This document shows, piece after piece, positions 7,129-15,407 of a stretch of 49,594 nt of DNA. How positions within the stretch are numbered: position 1 is the stretch's first letter; the number at the start of each line of letters is the position of its first letter. Source of the DNA: Oscillospiraceae bacterium (GTDB taxonomy: Bacteria > Bacillota > Clostridia > Oscillospirales > Ruminococcaceae). The position numbers and the translations under genes are program-made. The notes under the pieces are model-generated. The model was not told the DNA's origin. It saw only the letters and a list, made by a program, of their open reading frames with translations, and did no database searches. The stretch covers positions 1 through 49,594 of the forward strand of contig JAFXZM010000032.1 of NCBI GenBank assembly GCA_017541275.1, read 5' to 3'.

Positions 7129-8886
7129 TCATTTCACTGTGACTGCGCCGAACTTGCAGGACGCGATGCACTGTCCGCAGCGGATGCACTTTGCCGGGTC
7201 GATAACATGCGGCTGCTTCACGCTGCCGGAAATCGCGGAAACAGGACATTTCCGCGCACAGGCCGTGCATCCTTTGCACAAATCTGCCTGAATCTCATAG
7301 TGCAGCAGGTCGGTGCAGGTATGCGCCGGACAGCGCTTTTCGCTGATATGCGCCTCAAATTCACTGCGGAAATACCGCAGCGTGGAAAGCACCGGGTTCG
7401 GGGCGGTCTGGCCGAGGCCGCAGAGCGCACCGTCCCGGACAGCATTGCAGAGCTCCTCAAGCAGCTCGATGTCGCCCTCTTTGCCCTTGCCCTCCACAAT
7501 GCGCGTGAGAATTTCCTGCAAACGCTTTGTGCCGATGCGGCAGTGAACGCATTTTCCGCAGGATTCCTTCGCGGTAAAATCGAGGAAGAATTTTGCCATG
7601 CTGACCATGCAGGTGTCTTCGTCCATGACGACCATGCCGCCGGAGCCCATGATCGCGCCGGTCGCGGCGAGCTTTTTATAGTCGATGACCGTGTCAAGCA
7701 GCGCTGCGGGGATACATCCGCCGGAGGGGCCGCCCATCTGCACAGCCTTGAATTCCCTGCCGCCGCGGATGCCGCCGCCGATATCAAAGATCACATCGCG
7801 GAGTGTCATGCCCATGGGAATCTCAACCAGACCGCCGCGCCGGATCTTGCCGGTCAGTGCAAAAACCTTGGTGCCCTTGGAATCCTCGGTTCCCATAGCG
7901 GCAAAGGCCTCGCCGCCGTTGTTGATGATCCACGCGACATTTGCGTAGGTTTCGACATTGTTGATATTTGAGGGCTTGTACCAGTAGCCCGACTGCGCCG
8001 GGAACGGCGGCTTCAGTCTCGGCATTCCGCGCTGTCCCTGCAAGGATTCAATCAGTGCGGTCTCCTCGCCGCAGACGAACGCGCCTGCGCCCGCCTTGAT
8101 GCGGAAATCGCAGGAAAAATCAGTACCCATGATATTTTTGCCAATGAAGCCTGCTTCCTTTGCTTCTGCGATTGCGTGCTCCAGACGCTTGATCGCGAGC
8201 GGATATTCCGCACGGACATAGACGATTGCCTCCCGTGCGCCGATCGCATAGGCGCCGATCAGCATGCCCTCAATCAGCGTGTGCGGGTCGGATTCGATGA
8301 CCGCTCTGTCCATGAACGCGCCGGGGTCGCCCTCGTCGGCGTTGCAGATCAGATATTTTTCATTCCCCTGCGACTGCCGCGCTGCATTCCACTTGAACCA
8401 TGTCGGAAAGCCTGCGCCGCCGCGTCCTGCAAGGCCGGAAACCTTGATACATGCAATGACCGCTTCCGGCGTCACGCCGTCCTTGAGAATGTGCGTGATC
8501 GCGGAATAACCGCCTGCGGCCCTTGCGCTTTCGATCGAATCGGGGTCGATGATGCCGCAGTTCCGCAGTGCGATGCGGGTCTGCTTCGTGAGAAATTCGC
8601 TGTCCTCCGGCGTGATGATACGGCCGCGGACGGCGGAGAGATCACCGGTTTTCGCTGCATCTGCGATATTCTGCGCATCCTCCGGTTGAACCTGTACCAG
8701 CCGTGCCTTCAGCGTGTCATTTTCATACAGATCGACGATCGGCTCCAGCCAGCACATGCCGATGCAGCCGACTGTTCCGAGCGCAATCTCCGTGCCGGAC
8801 AGCAGCGGTGCAAGTGCGTCATACACCTTTTGTGCGCCTGCCGCGATGCCGCAGCTTCCTTTTCCGACTGCGATGCGCATACTCAT
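7129..8886 (-). CDS. NuoF/HydB-like NADH-binding flavoprotein subunit
   Basis: A 585-residue subunit of the same complex. Domains: thioredoxin-like 2Fe-2S segment (about 1-95, VGCIGMC), NADH/FMN-binding region (GLAGRGGAGFPTWFKW, then CNADEGDPGAF near 200), SLBB-like section, the N3-type 4Fe-4S site ESCGKCVHCRIGT near 445, and a C-terminal pair of 4Fe-4S motifs (CKGCTACARKCP, CIRCGQCIASC). This is the HydB-type layout found in electron-bifurcating complexes and differs from NuoF of complex I by the extra N- and C-terminal Fe-S domains. The start overlaps the stop of the NuoE-like gene (ATGA), with AAGGAGGGA upstream, so the two are translationally coupled. In bifurcating enzymes this subunit carries the bifurcating FMN; that role is inferred here. 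Confidence 0.92.
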   Translation of the reverse strand: MSMRIAVGKGSCGIAAGAQKVYDALAPLLSGTEIALGTVGCIGMCWLEPIVDLYENDTLKARLVQVQPEDAQNIADAAKTGDLSAVRGRIITPEDSEFLTKQTRIALRNCGIIDPDSIESARAAGGYSAITHILKDGVTPEAVIACIKVSGLAGRGGAGFPTWFKWNAARQSQGNEKYLICNADEGDPGAFMDRAVIESDPHTLIEGMLIGAYAIGAREAIVYVRAEYPLAIKRLEHAIAEAKEAGFIGKNIMGTDFSCDFRIKAGAGAFVCGEETALIESLQGQRGMPRLKPPFPAQSGYWYKPSNINNVETYANVAWIINNGGEAFAAMGTEDSKGTKVFALTGKIRRGGLVEIPMGMTLRDVIFDIGGGIRGGREFKAVQMGGPSGGCIPAALLDTVIDYKKLAATGAIMGSGGMVVMDEDTCMVSMAKFFLDFTAKESCGKCVHCRIGTKRLQEILTRIVEGKGKEGDIELLEELCNAVRDGALCGLGQTAPNPVLSTLRYFRSEFEAHISEKRCPAHTCTDLLHYEIQADLCKGCTACARKCPVSAISGSVKQPHVIDPAKCIRCGQCIASCKFGAVTVK

Positions 8887-9380
8887 GCTGCTCCCTCCTT
8901 TTTCTGAATTTCTTTCAGAATATCCAGCACCTTCGCCGGCGTCAGCGAGCCGTAGGTGTCCTCGTTAATCATCATGACAGGGGAGAGCGAGCAGCAGCCC
9001 AGACATGCGACGATGCTGAATGAAAACAGCCCGTCCTCGGTCGTGCCGCCGTTTTCAACATGCAGATATTCCTGCACTGCCGCTGCGATGCGCGAGCTGC
9101 CGTTGACATGGCAGGCGGTGCCGTCGCAGAGCATGATGAGATATTTGCCGACCGGCTGAAACCGGAACTGCGTATAGAAGGTTGCGACGCCCATGACGCG
9201 GGCGGGTGTTGTGCCGGTCTGCTCCGCGATGTGATAGATCACATCGACCGGCAGATAACCGTAAATTTCCTGTGCCTGCTGCAAAATCGTGATGAGGCTG
9301 CCGGGCACTGCCGCATATTCGCGGAGCACCGGCGCAAGCAGCGAAAGGTCGCTTTGCTGCTTCTGGCATGAACATTGCAT
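8883..9380 (-). CDS. NuoE/HydC-like 2Fe-2S thioredoxin-fold subunit
   Basis: A 165-residue small subunit, first gene of the three-gene operon. The helical N-terminus has LREYAAVPGSLITILQQAQE and GYLPVDVI, typical of the NuoE family. The thioredoxin-like 2Fe-2S domain has the paired motifs CDGTACHVNGS and ACLGCCSLSPVMMIN, giving the four cluster ligands. Length matches NuoE (about 160). It is placed immediately before the NuoF-like gene with a 4-base overlap. The operon has a perfect promoter 85 bases upstream. A role in passing electrons within a soluble bifurcating complex is inferred from the family and the neighbours. Confidence 0.93.
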   Translation of the reverse strand: MQCSCQKQQSDLSLLAPVLREYAAVPGSLITILQQAQEIYGYLPVDVIYHIAEQTGTTPARVMGVATFYTQFRFQPVGKYLIMLCDGTACHVNGSSRIAAAVQEYLHVENGGTTEDGLFSFSIVACLGCCSLSPVMMINEDTYGSLTPAKVLDILKEIQKKEGAA

Positions 9381-9464
9381 ATGCTCAGACTCCTTTCTCA
9401 GACCCGGAAACCGGGTTCGGTAAAGACAACAGAAATCGGAAAATCCGAAGCCTGTATTCTATTT

Positions 9465-9493
9465 ATTATAGCATAGCTCATGCGCCGTGTCAA
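9465..9493 (-). promoter_or_regulatory. consensus SigA promoter of the oxidoreductase operon
   Basis: On the minus strand TTGACA (9488-9493), a 17-base spacer ending in TGC, and TATAAT (9465-9470). Both hexamers are perfect and the -10 is extended (TG-N), so this should be one of the strongest promoters in the window. It implies high constitutive expression of the three-subunit enzyme. Confidence 0.9.
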
Positions 9494-9554
9494 GAAAAAT
9501 CCATGAAATTTCAGACATATACCTATAATTATGCGATTTCACGCAGACAAACAA

Positions 9555-9587
9555 AAATCGCCTTTTCTCCTGCGGAAAAGGCGATTT
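9555..9587 (-). terminator. terminator after clpX
   Basis: A 12-bp perfect stem (aaatcgcctttt/aaaaggcgattt) followed on the minus strand by ttgtttg. It ends the tig-clpP-clpX cluster and insulates it from the divergently placed oxidoreductase promoter region. Confidence 0.85.
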
Positions 9588-9617
9588 GCATATTGATTCC
9601 GGGATGTTCTGAACCAT

Positions 9618-10883
9618 TCAGGCGGTCTGAAGCAGCTTGCCGTCCTCGCCGTAGCACTGCGGCTGCGTGTGATTCAGCACGCAGTCTGCGGTAATGACGA
9701 CCCGTCTGACATCTTTTTTCGAGGGAACATCGAACATGGTCTGCATGAGGATGCCCTCCAGGATTGCCCGCAGGCCGCGCGCACCGGTTTTCTGGGCGAT
9801 TGCCTGCTTAGCGATTTCTGCCAGCGCCTCATGCTCCGCCTCCAGCTCGATCTGGTCATAGCGAAACAGCTTCATATACTGCCGCATGAGCGCATTTTTC
9901 GGCTCGGTGAGGATGCGGATGAGGGAATCCTCGTCCATTTCGTCGAGCGCCGTAATAATCGGCAGTCTGCCGACCAGCTCCGGCACGATGCCGAATTTGA
10001 CAAGGTCCTGCGGGATGACCTTGCGGAAGATGTTTGCAGTTTTCTCAGTTTTCGAGAGCACCGGCGCACCAAAGCCGAGGGCAGAGGACTGCGTGCGGCT
10101 GATGATATGCTTTTCCAGTCCGTCGAAGGCGCCGCCGCAGATGAACAGGATGTTCTTCGTGTTGATATGGATGAACTCCTGATTGGGGTGCTTTCTGCCG
10201 CCCTGCGGCGGAACATTGGACACAGTTCCCTCAATGATCTTCAGCAGGGACTGCTGCACGCCCTCGCCGGAGACATCTCGGGTGAGGGAGGTGTTTTCGG
10301 ATTTTCTTGCGATCTTGTCGATCTCATCAATGTAGATGATGCCGCGCTCGGCTGCCTCTACATCGAAATTTGCGGCCTGAATCAGGCGCAGCAGGACATT
10401 CTCGACGTCATCGCCGACATAGCCTGCCTCCGTGATCGTCGTCGCATCGGCGATTGCAAACGGCACATCGAGAATCTTTGCGAGTGTCTGTGCAAGATAG
10501 GTCTTGCCGACACCGGTCGGCCCCAGCAGCAGCACATTGCTCTTTTGCAGCTCCACATCGTCGCCGTCGTCCTGACTGAGAATACGCTTGTAGTGGTTAT
10601 ACACAGAGACAGACAGTGAGATTTTTGCCTGCTCCTGTCCGATGACGTATTCGTCGAGCACTTTTTTGATCTCGGCGGGCTTCAGCAGATTGATCTTTTT
10701 GGATGTTTTTTTCGTGCGCGAGCGCTGGGTCTGCGGCTTCAGGTCGAGGTCGCCGTAGAGCAGCTCATAGCAGTAGGTGACGCATTCGTCACAGATATTA
10801 TTGGTACCGGCGGAGAAAATGCTCTGCACTTGGCTCTCCGGTTTTCCGCAAAAATTACAGGTACGCATTCCTTTTTCCGGCAT
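9618..10883 (-). CDS. clpX: ATP-dependent Clp protease ATP-binding subunit ClpX
   Basis: ClpX is the AAA+ unfoldase that recognises tagged substrates and feeds them to ClpP in the cytoplasm. The 421-residue protein has the family's length and layout: N-terminal C4 zinc-binding domain (Cys9, Cys12, Cys31, Cys34), Walker A GPTGVGKT near 125, Walker [12 protein letters not shown], the pore loop region GYVGDDVE, sensor/arginine-finger segment [12 protein letters not shown], and a C-terminal small domain. The ClpP-docking tripeptide appears as LGF (SSALGFGAP), where the E. coli protein has IGF. The start has GGGAGA upstream. It follows clpP by 78 bases with a short hairpin (ggaagc/gcttcc) between. 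Confidence 0.98.
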   Translation of the reverse strand: MPEKGMRTCNFCGKPESQVQSIFSAGTNNICDECVTYCYELLYGDLDLKPQTQRSRTKKTSKKINLLKPAEIKKVLDEYVIGQEQAKISLSVSVYNHYKRILSQDDGDDVELQKSNVLLLGPTGVGKTYLAQTLAKILDVPFAIADATTITEAGYVGDDVENVLLRLIQAANFDVEAAERGIIYIDEIDKIARKSENTSLTRDVSGEGVQQSLLKIIEGTVSNVPPQGGRKHPNQEFIHINTKNILFICGGAFDGLEKHIISRTQSSALGFGAPVLSKTEKTANIFRKVIPQDLVKFGIVPELVGRLPIITALDEMDEDSLIRILTEPKNALMRQYMKLFRYDQIELEAEHEALAEIAKQAIAQKTGARGLRAILEGILMQTMFDVPSKKDVRRVVITADCVLNHTQPQCYGEDGKLLQTA

Positions 10884-10961
10884 GGATATTCTCCCTTTTC
10901 ACAGTTTTGACAGCTTATCGGAAGCAGGGCGGGCGGGAAGCGGACGCTTCCGGCTTCTGCA

Positions 10962-11567
10962 TCAGCGCTTTGCAACGACCTTGTCGATCAGGCCGTACTT
11001 CATCGCTTCCTCCGCGGTCATGAAGTAGTCGCGCTCGACGTCCCGCTCGATCTCGCTGAGCTCCTTGCCGGTGTTCTCGGAGAGAATGCGGTTCAGGTTG
11101 CCCTTTGTGCGGAGCAGGTTGTCCGTGCGGATTTTGATATCGGTCGCCTGACCGGAAAGACCGCCGCCCATAATCAGGGGCTGGTGAATCATGATTTCAC
11201 TGTTCGGGAGCGCCATGCGCTTGCCCTTCGCGCCGGAGGACAGCAGCAGCGCACCCATAGAGGCGGCGAGGCCGATGCAGATCGTTGCGACATCGCATTT
11301 GATATACTGCATGGTATCGTAGATTGCCATGCCGGCCGTGACGGAGCCGCCGGGGGAGTTGATATAAAGTGAGATATCCTTTTCCGGATCCTGACTTTCG
11401 AGGAAGAGAAGCTGCGCAACGACGAGGCTTGCGGTCACATCATTGACATCCTCCGAGAGCATGATGATGCGGTCGTTGAGCAGTCGGGAATAGATATCGT
11501 AGGCACGCTCGCCGCGGTTTGTCTGTTCGATGACGGTCGGGACGAGGCTCATGTTCATGTTCATCAT
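10962..11567 (-). CDS. clpP: ATP-dependent Clp protease proteolytic subunit ClpP
   Basis: ClpP forms the tetradecameric serine-protease barrel that degrades proteins delivered by ClpX. The catalytic triad is visible: Ser in [12 protein letters not shown], His in EIMIHQPL, Asp in [11 protein letters not shown]. It begins [11 protein letters not shown]-type sequence after a short MMNMN stretch. I chose ATG at 11567 because AAAGGATGG lies about 10 bases upstream; an in-frame start at 11630 would add 21 residues without a ribosome site, and 11564, 11558 or 11552 are also possible. It lies between tig and clpX, the common Gram-positive order. A hairpin (11644-11671) lies in the tig-clpP gap but has no T run, so it is more likely an mRNA processing or stability element. 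Confidence 0.97.
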   Translation of the reverse strand: MMNMNMSLVPTVIEQTNRGERAYDIYSRLLNDRIIMLSEDVNDVTASLVVAQLLFLESQDPEKDISLYINSPGGSVTAGMAIYDTMQYIKCDVATICIGLAASMGALLLSSGAKGKRMALPNSEIMIHQPLIMGGGLSGQATDIKIRTDNLLRTKGNLNRILSENTGKELSEIERDVERDYFMTAEEAMKYGLIDKVVAKR

Positions 11568-11643
11568 ACTGGCTAGCCATCCTTTCTTCGGCGGGATTCG
11601 CGCAGATCCGGCAAATCCCTTATAAAGCAATGCTCCGGCCTCA

Positions 11644-11671
11644 GCCCCGCACGGAATTCGCCGTGCAGGGC
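11644..11671 (-). other. stem-loop in the tig-clpP gap
   Basis: An 11-bp stem (gccctgcacgg/ccgtgcggggc, one G-T pair) with a 6-base loop. There is no T tail on the minus strand, so I do not call it a terminator; it may set differential stability of tig and clpP messages. Confidence 0.5.
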
Positions 11672-11699
11672 AGGAGCCGGTTCGGTTTCTGATTCTGTC

Positions 11700-13061
11700 T
11701 TATTCTGCGGAATCCTCAGCAGCGGGAGCTTCTTCGGCTGCTGCTGCCTCCTCGGCAGCGGCTTCCTCGGTGCTGTTGTCAACCACAGCGTTGCTCTTGA
11801 TGAGCTCAACGACCTTCTGCACACGCATATCGGTTCTGTAATCCTCTACCGGAATTCTCGATTTGACGAGCTCCAGCGGAGCATTCATCTGTGCAGCAAA
11901 TTCGGAGAGACCTTCCTCCAGCTCCTCATCGGAGACCTGGATATCCTCGGTATCGGCAATCTTTTCGAGTGCGAGGCGGAGCTTGACCTCCTTCTTGGCC
12001 TGCTCCTCATACTCATCGCGGAGCTGCTCCATGGTCATGCCGGTGAGCTGGAGATACTCAGAGAGCTTCAGGTCGCCGTACTGGGACTTGAGCTGGTTCT
12101 CGAACTCACGGACTCTCTGGTCGATGCGGCGGTCAAAGAGCACCTGCGGGATGACGCCGTCCGTACCGGCAACAATGGTATCGAACAGAGCGTTCTCGAA
12201 GGCGGTCTTTGCGGACTGCTCCGCAGACTCGGTCAGGCGCTTCTTGATATCCTCACGCATTTCAGCAACGGTATCAAACTCGGAAACGTCCTTTGCGAAC
12301 TCATCGTCAACCTCCGGCAGCTCCTGTGCGGAGATCGCGAGCAGCTCGGTCTTGAAGGTCGCATCCTTGCCGGCATAGCGCTCTTCGGAGTAGTCCTCCG
12401 GGAAGGTGACATTCACATCAAACTTGTCGCCGATGCTCTTGCCTGCGATCTGATCCTCAAAGCCGGGGATGAACTGGCCGCTGCCTAAACGGAGCGGGTA
12501 ATCCTCACCCTTGCCGCCCTCGAATGCCTCATCGTCGATGAAGCCCTCGAAGTTGATCTTGACCTCGTCGCCGAGCTTGGCCGGGCGGTCGTCGATGTCG
12601 ATGACTCTGGCCTGACGCTGACGGAGCATGTCGATCTGCTGGTCAATATCCTGATCGGTGATCTCGCGCACATTCATCGGTGCGTGGATGCCCTTATACT
12701 CAGCGACTGTGACCTCCGGCTTGGTGATGAGGGTTGCCTTGCAGACAGCGCCCTCCGCCTTGGAGCAGGAAACGAGCTCGACAGACGGACGGTCGATGAT
12801 GTTGATGTCATTCTCCTTAAGAATGGCATCGAGCTCACCGGGAATGAGCTGATTGACGGCGTCCTCAAAGAAGACCTCCTCGCCGTACAGCTTTTCGACC
12901 ATCTTGCGCGGCACCTTGCCCTTGCGGAAGCCCTTGACGGCGATATCCTTTTTCTGGCGCTGATAAACGCGCTCGCAGGCCGCCTCCAGATCCTCCGGAG
13001 TGATCGAGAAGGTGACCTCTCTCATATTTACATCTGTTTTCACATCGGATACTAAGCTCAT
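11700..13061 (-). CDS. tig: trigger factor (ribosome-associated peptidyl-prolyl isomerase chaperone)
   Basis: Trigger factor binds the ribosome exit tunnel and shields nascent chains. The 453-residue protein has the N-terminal ribosome-binding domain with the signature FRKGKVPRK (residues near 45; equivalent of the GFRxGKxP loop), a central FKBP-type PPIase domain (about 155-240, GDEVKINFEGFIDDEAFEGG), and the helical C-terminal chaperone domain. The C-terminal tail is an Ala/Glu-rich acidic run of about 25 residues. I chose ATG at 13061 (MSLVSDVKTDVN) because GGAGG lies 8 bases upstream at 13070-13074; a longer frame would need a TTG codon next to that site. First gene of tig-clpP-clpX, linking folding and degradation. 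Confidence 0.97.
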   Translation of the reverse strand: MSLVSDVKTDVNMREVTFSITPEDLEAACERVYQRQKKDIAVKGFRKGKVPRKMVEKLYGEEVFFEDAVNQLIPGELDAILKENDINIIDRPSVELVSCSKAEGAVCKATLITKPEVTVAEYKGIHAPMNVREITDQDIDQQIDMLRQRQARVIDIDDRPAKLGDEVKINFEGFIDDEAFEGGKGEDYPLRLGSGQFIPGFEDQIAGKSIGDKFDVNVTFPEDYSEERYAGKDATFKTELLAISAQELPEVDDEFAKDVSEFDTVAEMREDIKKRLTESAEQSAKTAFENALFDTIVAGTDGVIPQVLFDRRIDQRVREFENQLKSQYGDLKLSEYLQLTGMTMEQLRDEYEEQAKKEVKLRLALEKIADTEDIQVSDEELEEGLSEFAAQMNAPLELVKSRIPVEDYRTDMRVQKVVELIKSNAVVDNSTEEAAAEEAAAAEEAPAAEDSAE

Positions 13062-13134
13062 CGGTTGTTCCTCCAAATTTCGATTTCTTTATCACAAGCC
13101 CTCCGCAGACGGAGGGATATATGACAGACACTTT

Positions 13135-13140
13135 ATTATA
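13135..13140 (-). promoter_or_regulatory. extended -10 box of the tig promoter
   Basis: TGcTATAAT on the minus strand, about 75 bases before the tig start. No convincing -35 hexamer lies 16-18 bases upstream, so it probably works as an extended -10 promoter. The leader contains the hairpin ccctccgtctgcggaggg (about 13098-13115). Confidence 0.65.
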
Positions 13141-13195
13141 GCATAAAAAGGCTCATTTTTCCAGCACTTTTTCCGCTTTCATTGATTCCTACAGT

Positions 13196-13897
13196 TCACA
13201 TTATTTTTTGTGGAATAAACTGTACATAATCTCCCGCGATGAGGTGATAGTTCACATCGTCGCGCACGCCGTTGACCGCATATCTGTGCTGCGAACGGCC
13301 GTGGACATGCCCGTACCAGCAGTCCGTAATTCTGTGCTTCCAGAGCACCTCCAGCATCGGGAAATTACAGCTTGCGCCGTATACGGGCGGATAGTGCAGG
13401 AACACCAGCGGCCTGAGTCCCTGCTGCTCTGCGGCATTCAGCGAAACATCGAGCCGCTGTGCTTCTCTGGCACTGACCTTGGCATCGTCCGCAGCTTCCT
13501 CGCCCGGCTCCATATTGACCCAGCCTCTTGTGCCGCAGATGCCGTATTCGCCGTATGCATAGCAGTTGTTATGCAGGATGCGGAGCGTATCGAGCTGATG
13601 CGCCGCGAAATATTCCTGCATTTTCTTCATTGTGACCCACCAGTAGTCGTGGTTGCCCTTCAGAATGATTTTCTCTTTGCCGGGCAGTTCATTGAGCCAC
13701 TGAAAATCAGGCAGTGCCTCATCCAAGCTCATGCCCCATGAGATATCGCCCGCGAGAACAATCGTATCCTCAGGCTGCACGGCTTCGAGCCAAGCATGCT
13801 TCAGCAGCCCGGTGTGATTTTCCCAGCCCGCGAAAATATCCATCGGCTTTTTGACCCCGAACGACAGGTGGGTATCTCCGATGACGAAAAGGCTCAC
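13196..13897 (-). CDS. calcineurin-like metallophosphoesterase
   Basis: A 233-residue cytoplasmic phosphoesterase. The five blocks of the family are visible: IGDTHLS (residues 6-12, metal-binding Asp and His), LAGDISWG near 47, LKGNHDYWW near 80, HYPP near 168, and YGHVHGRSQH near 193. These ligate a dinuclear metal centre. There is no signal peptide. The start overlaps the thrC stop by 4 bases (ATGA), so it is the last gene of the thrC transcript. Homologues are widespread in clostridia without an assigned substrate; nucleotide or phosphoprotein substrates are possible. I would not assign a more specific role. Confidence 0.85.
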   Translation of the reverse strand: MSLFVIGDTHLSFGVKKPMDIFAGWENHTGLLKHAWLEAVQPEDTIVLAGDISWGMSLDEALPDFQWLNELPGKEKIILKGNHDYWWVTMKKMQEYFAAHQLDTLRILHNNCYAYGEYGICGTRGWVNMEPGEEAADDAKVSAREAQRLDVSLNAAEQQGLRPLVFLHYPPVYGASCNFPMLEVLWKHRITDCWYGHVHGRSQHRYAVNGVRDDVNYHLIAGDYVQFIPQKIM

Positions 13898-15387
13898 GCG
13901 ATTCCCAGCTTCGCCTTGACATAGGCGGGCATTTCGTCCTGTGCAACGGTGTCGGAGAAGCGGACTTCCTTTGTTTTCAGCTCTGCAAGCGCCTTCGGAA
14001 TCTGCATGCCGGACTTTGCCTGAAGCCGGTCAAGAATCTCATATTCATCGGCATTCGTATCGCCGCCGATCGCTTCGAGCACGGCTGCGCCGAATTTATA
14101 GGGATTCGCTGTGGATGCAATGAGCATCGGGTACTGCTCCGGCGCATTGGCGATGTAGTCACGCGCCGCACAGATGCCGACAGCGGTATGCGTATCGCTG
14201 AGATAGCCGTTCTCGGCAAAGACCTTGCCGATCATCGCCTTTGTCGCAGCGTCATTCCAGAAGCTGCCGGAGAATTCCGCCTGAATGCGGTTTCTCAGCT
14301 CTGCGGGAATTTCGTATCTGCCATCGGTTTTCAGTGCCGTGAACCATTCCCGGATCTGTGCATCATCCCCGCCGGTCATGTGATAGAGCAGGCGTTCGAG
14401 GTTGCTGGAGATGAGAATATCCATCGACGGCGAGACCGTCGCGTGGAAATCGCGCTTGCGGTCGTAGACGCCGGTGTCGATGAAGTCCGTCAGCACCTTG
14501 TTGATGTTGGAGGCGCAGACGAGATGCTGAATCGGCACGCCCATCTGCTTTGCGTACCATGCCGCAAGGATATTGCCGAAGTTGCCTGTCGGAACGGTGA
14601 TTGCAAAGCGCTGACCGTCACTGAGAATGCCCTTTTCGAGCATCGTGATGTAAGCGGAGACATAGTAGACGATCTGCGGCACCAGTCTGCCCCAGTTGAT
14701 CGAGTTTGCGCTGGAGAACTGCATGCCGCTGTCTGCGAGTGCCTTCTGCATGTCCGGGTCGGTGAAGATTGCCTTGACGCCGTTCTGGCAGTCGTCGAAA
14801 TTGCCTTTCACCGCGCAGACACGGACATTTTCGCCCTCCTGCGTCTGCATCTGGCGCTTCTGCATGGAGCTGACGCCGTCCTCGGGATAGAACACCATGA
14901 TTCTGGTACCGGGAACGTCCCTGAAGCCTGCGAGCGCAGCCTTGCCGGTATCGCCGGAGGTTGCGGTCAGGATGACGACCTCACGGTCAATGCCGGTTTT
15001 TTTGATTGAACGGGTGAGAAAATGCGGCAGAATCTGAAGCGCCATATCCTTGAATGCGCAGGTCGGGCCGTGCCAGAGCTCCAGCAGCATGGAACCGTCC
15101 GCAAGCGTTGTGATCTCCTGAACCGCCGGTGTCTCGAAGCTGCCTGTTTCGTAGGCATTGTGCGTGCATTCCCGCAGCTCTTCGTCGGTGAAGTCCGTCA
15201 GATAGAGCTTGAACAGTCTTGCTGCGCGCTCGGCATAGGACAGCCCCTTCAGTGCGGCAAAATCCTCTGCGCGCAGCTCCGGGATCGACTCCGGCACAAA
15301 CAGACCGCCGTCCGCAGAAATGCCCTGTGCGATTGCCTCTGCACTGCTGACAGACAGTGCCTTGTTTCGTGTGCTGTGGTATAACAT
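13894..15387 (-). CDS. thrC: threonine synthase
   Basis: ThrC converts O-phosphohomoserine to threonine with PLP. The 497-residue length matches the long bacterial/fungal type. Signatures: N-terminal YHSTRNKALSVSSAEAIAQG, the PLP-binding Lys in GPTCAFKDMALQ near 113-121, the phosphate-binding TATSGDTGKAAL, and PTGNFGNILAAW. The start has AAGGAGG 8 bases upstream. It begins 20 bases after the Agp-like lipoprotein gene and overlaps the metallophosphoesterase. There is no room for a T-box leader in front of it, so control must come from further upstream or at another level. Confidence 0.97.
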   Translation of the reverse strand: MLYHSTRNKALSVSSAEAIAQGISADGGLFVPESIPELRAEDFAALKGLSYAERAARLFKLYLTDFTDEELRECTHNAYETGSFETPAVQEITTLADGSMLLELWHGPTCAFKDMALQILPHFLTRSIKKTGIDREVVILTATSGDTGKAALAGFRDVPGTRIMVFYPEDGVSSMQKRQMQTQEGENVRVCAVKGNFDDCQNGVKAIFTDPDMQKALADSGMQFSSANSINWGRLVPQIVYYVSAYITMLEKGILSDGQRFAITVPTGNFGNILAAWYAKQMGVPIQHLVCASNINKVLTDFIDTGVYDRKRDFHATVSPSMDILISSNLERLLYHMTGGDDAQIREWFTALKTDGRYEIPAELRNRIQAEFSGSFWNDAATKAMIGKVFAENGYLSDTHTAVGICAARDYIANAPEQYPMLIASTANPYKFGAAVLEAIGGDTNADEYEILDRLQAKSGMQIPKALAELKTKEVRFSDTVAQDEMPAYVKAKLGIA

Positions 15388-15407
15388 AATATGATTCCTC
15401 CTTGCGG

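Noticed and set aside
6520-7971. 483-codon frame antisense to the oxidoreductase operon
   Set aside because: Crosses two certain genes; composition typical of a shadow frame.
15388-15407. T-box or threonine attenuator before thrC
   Set aside because: Only 20 bases separate thrC from the preceding gene.
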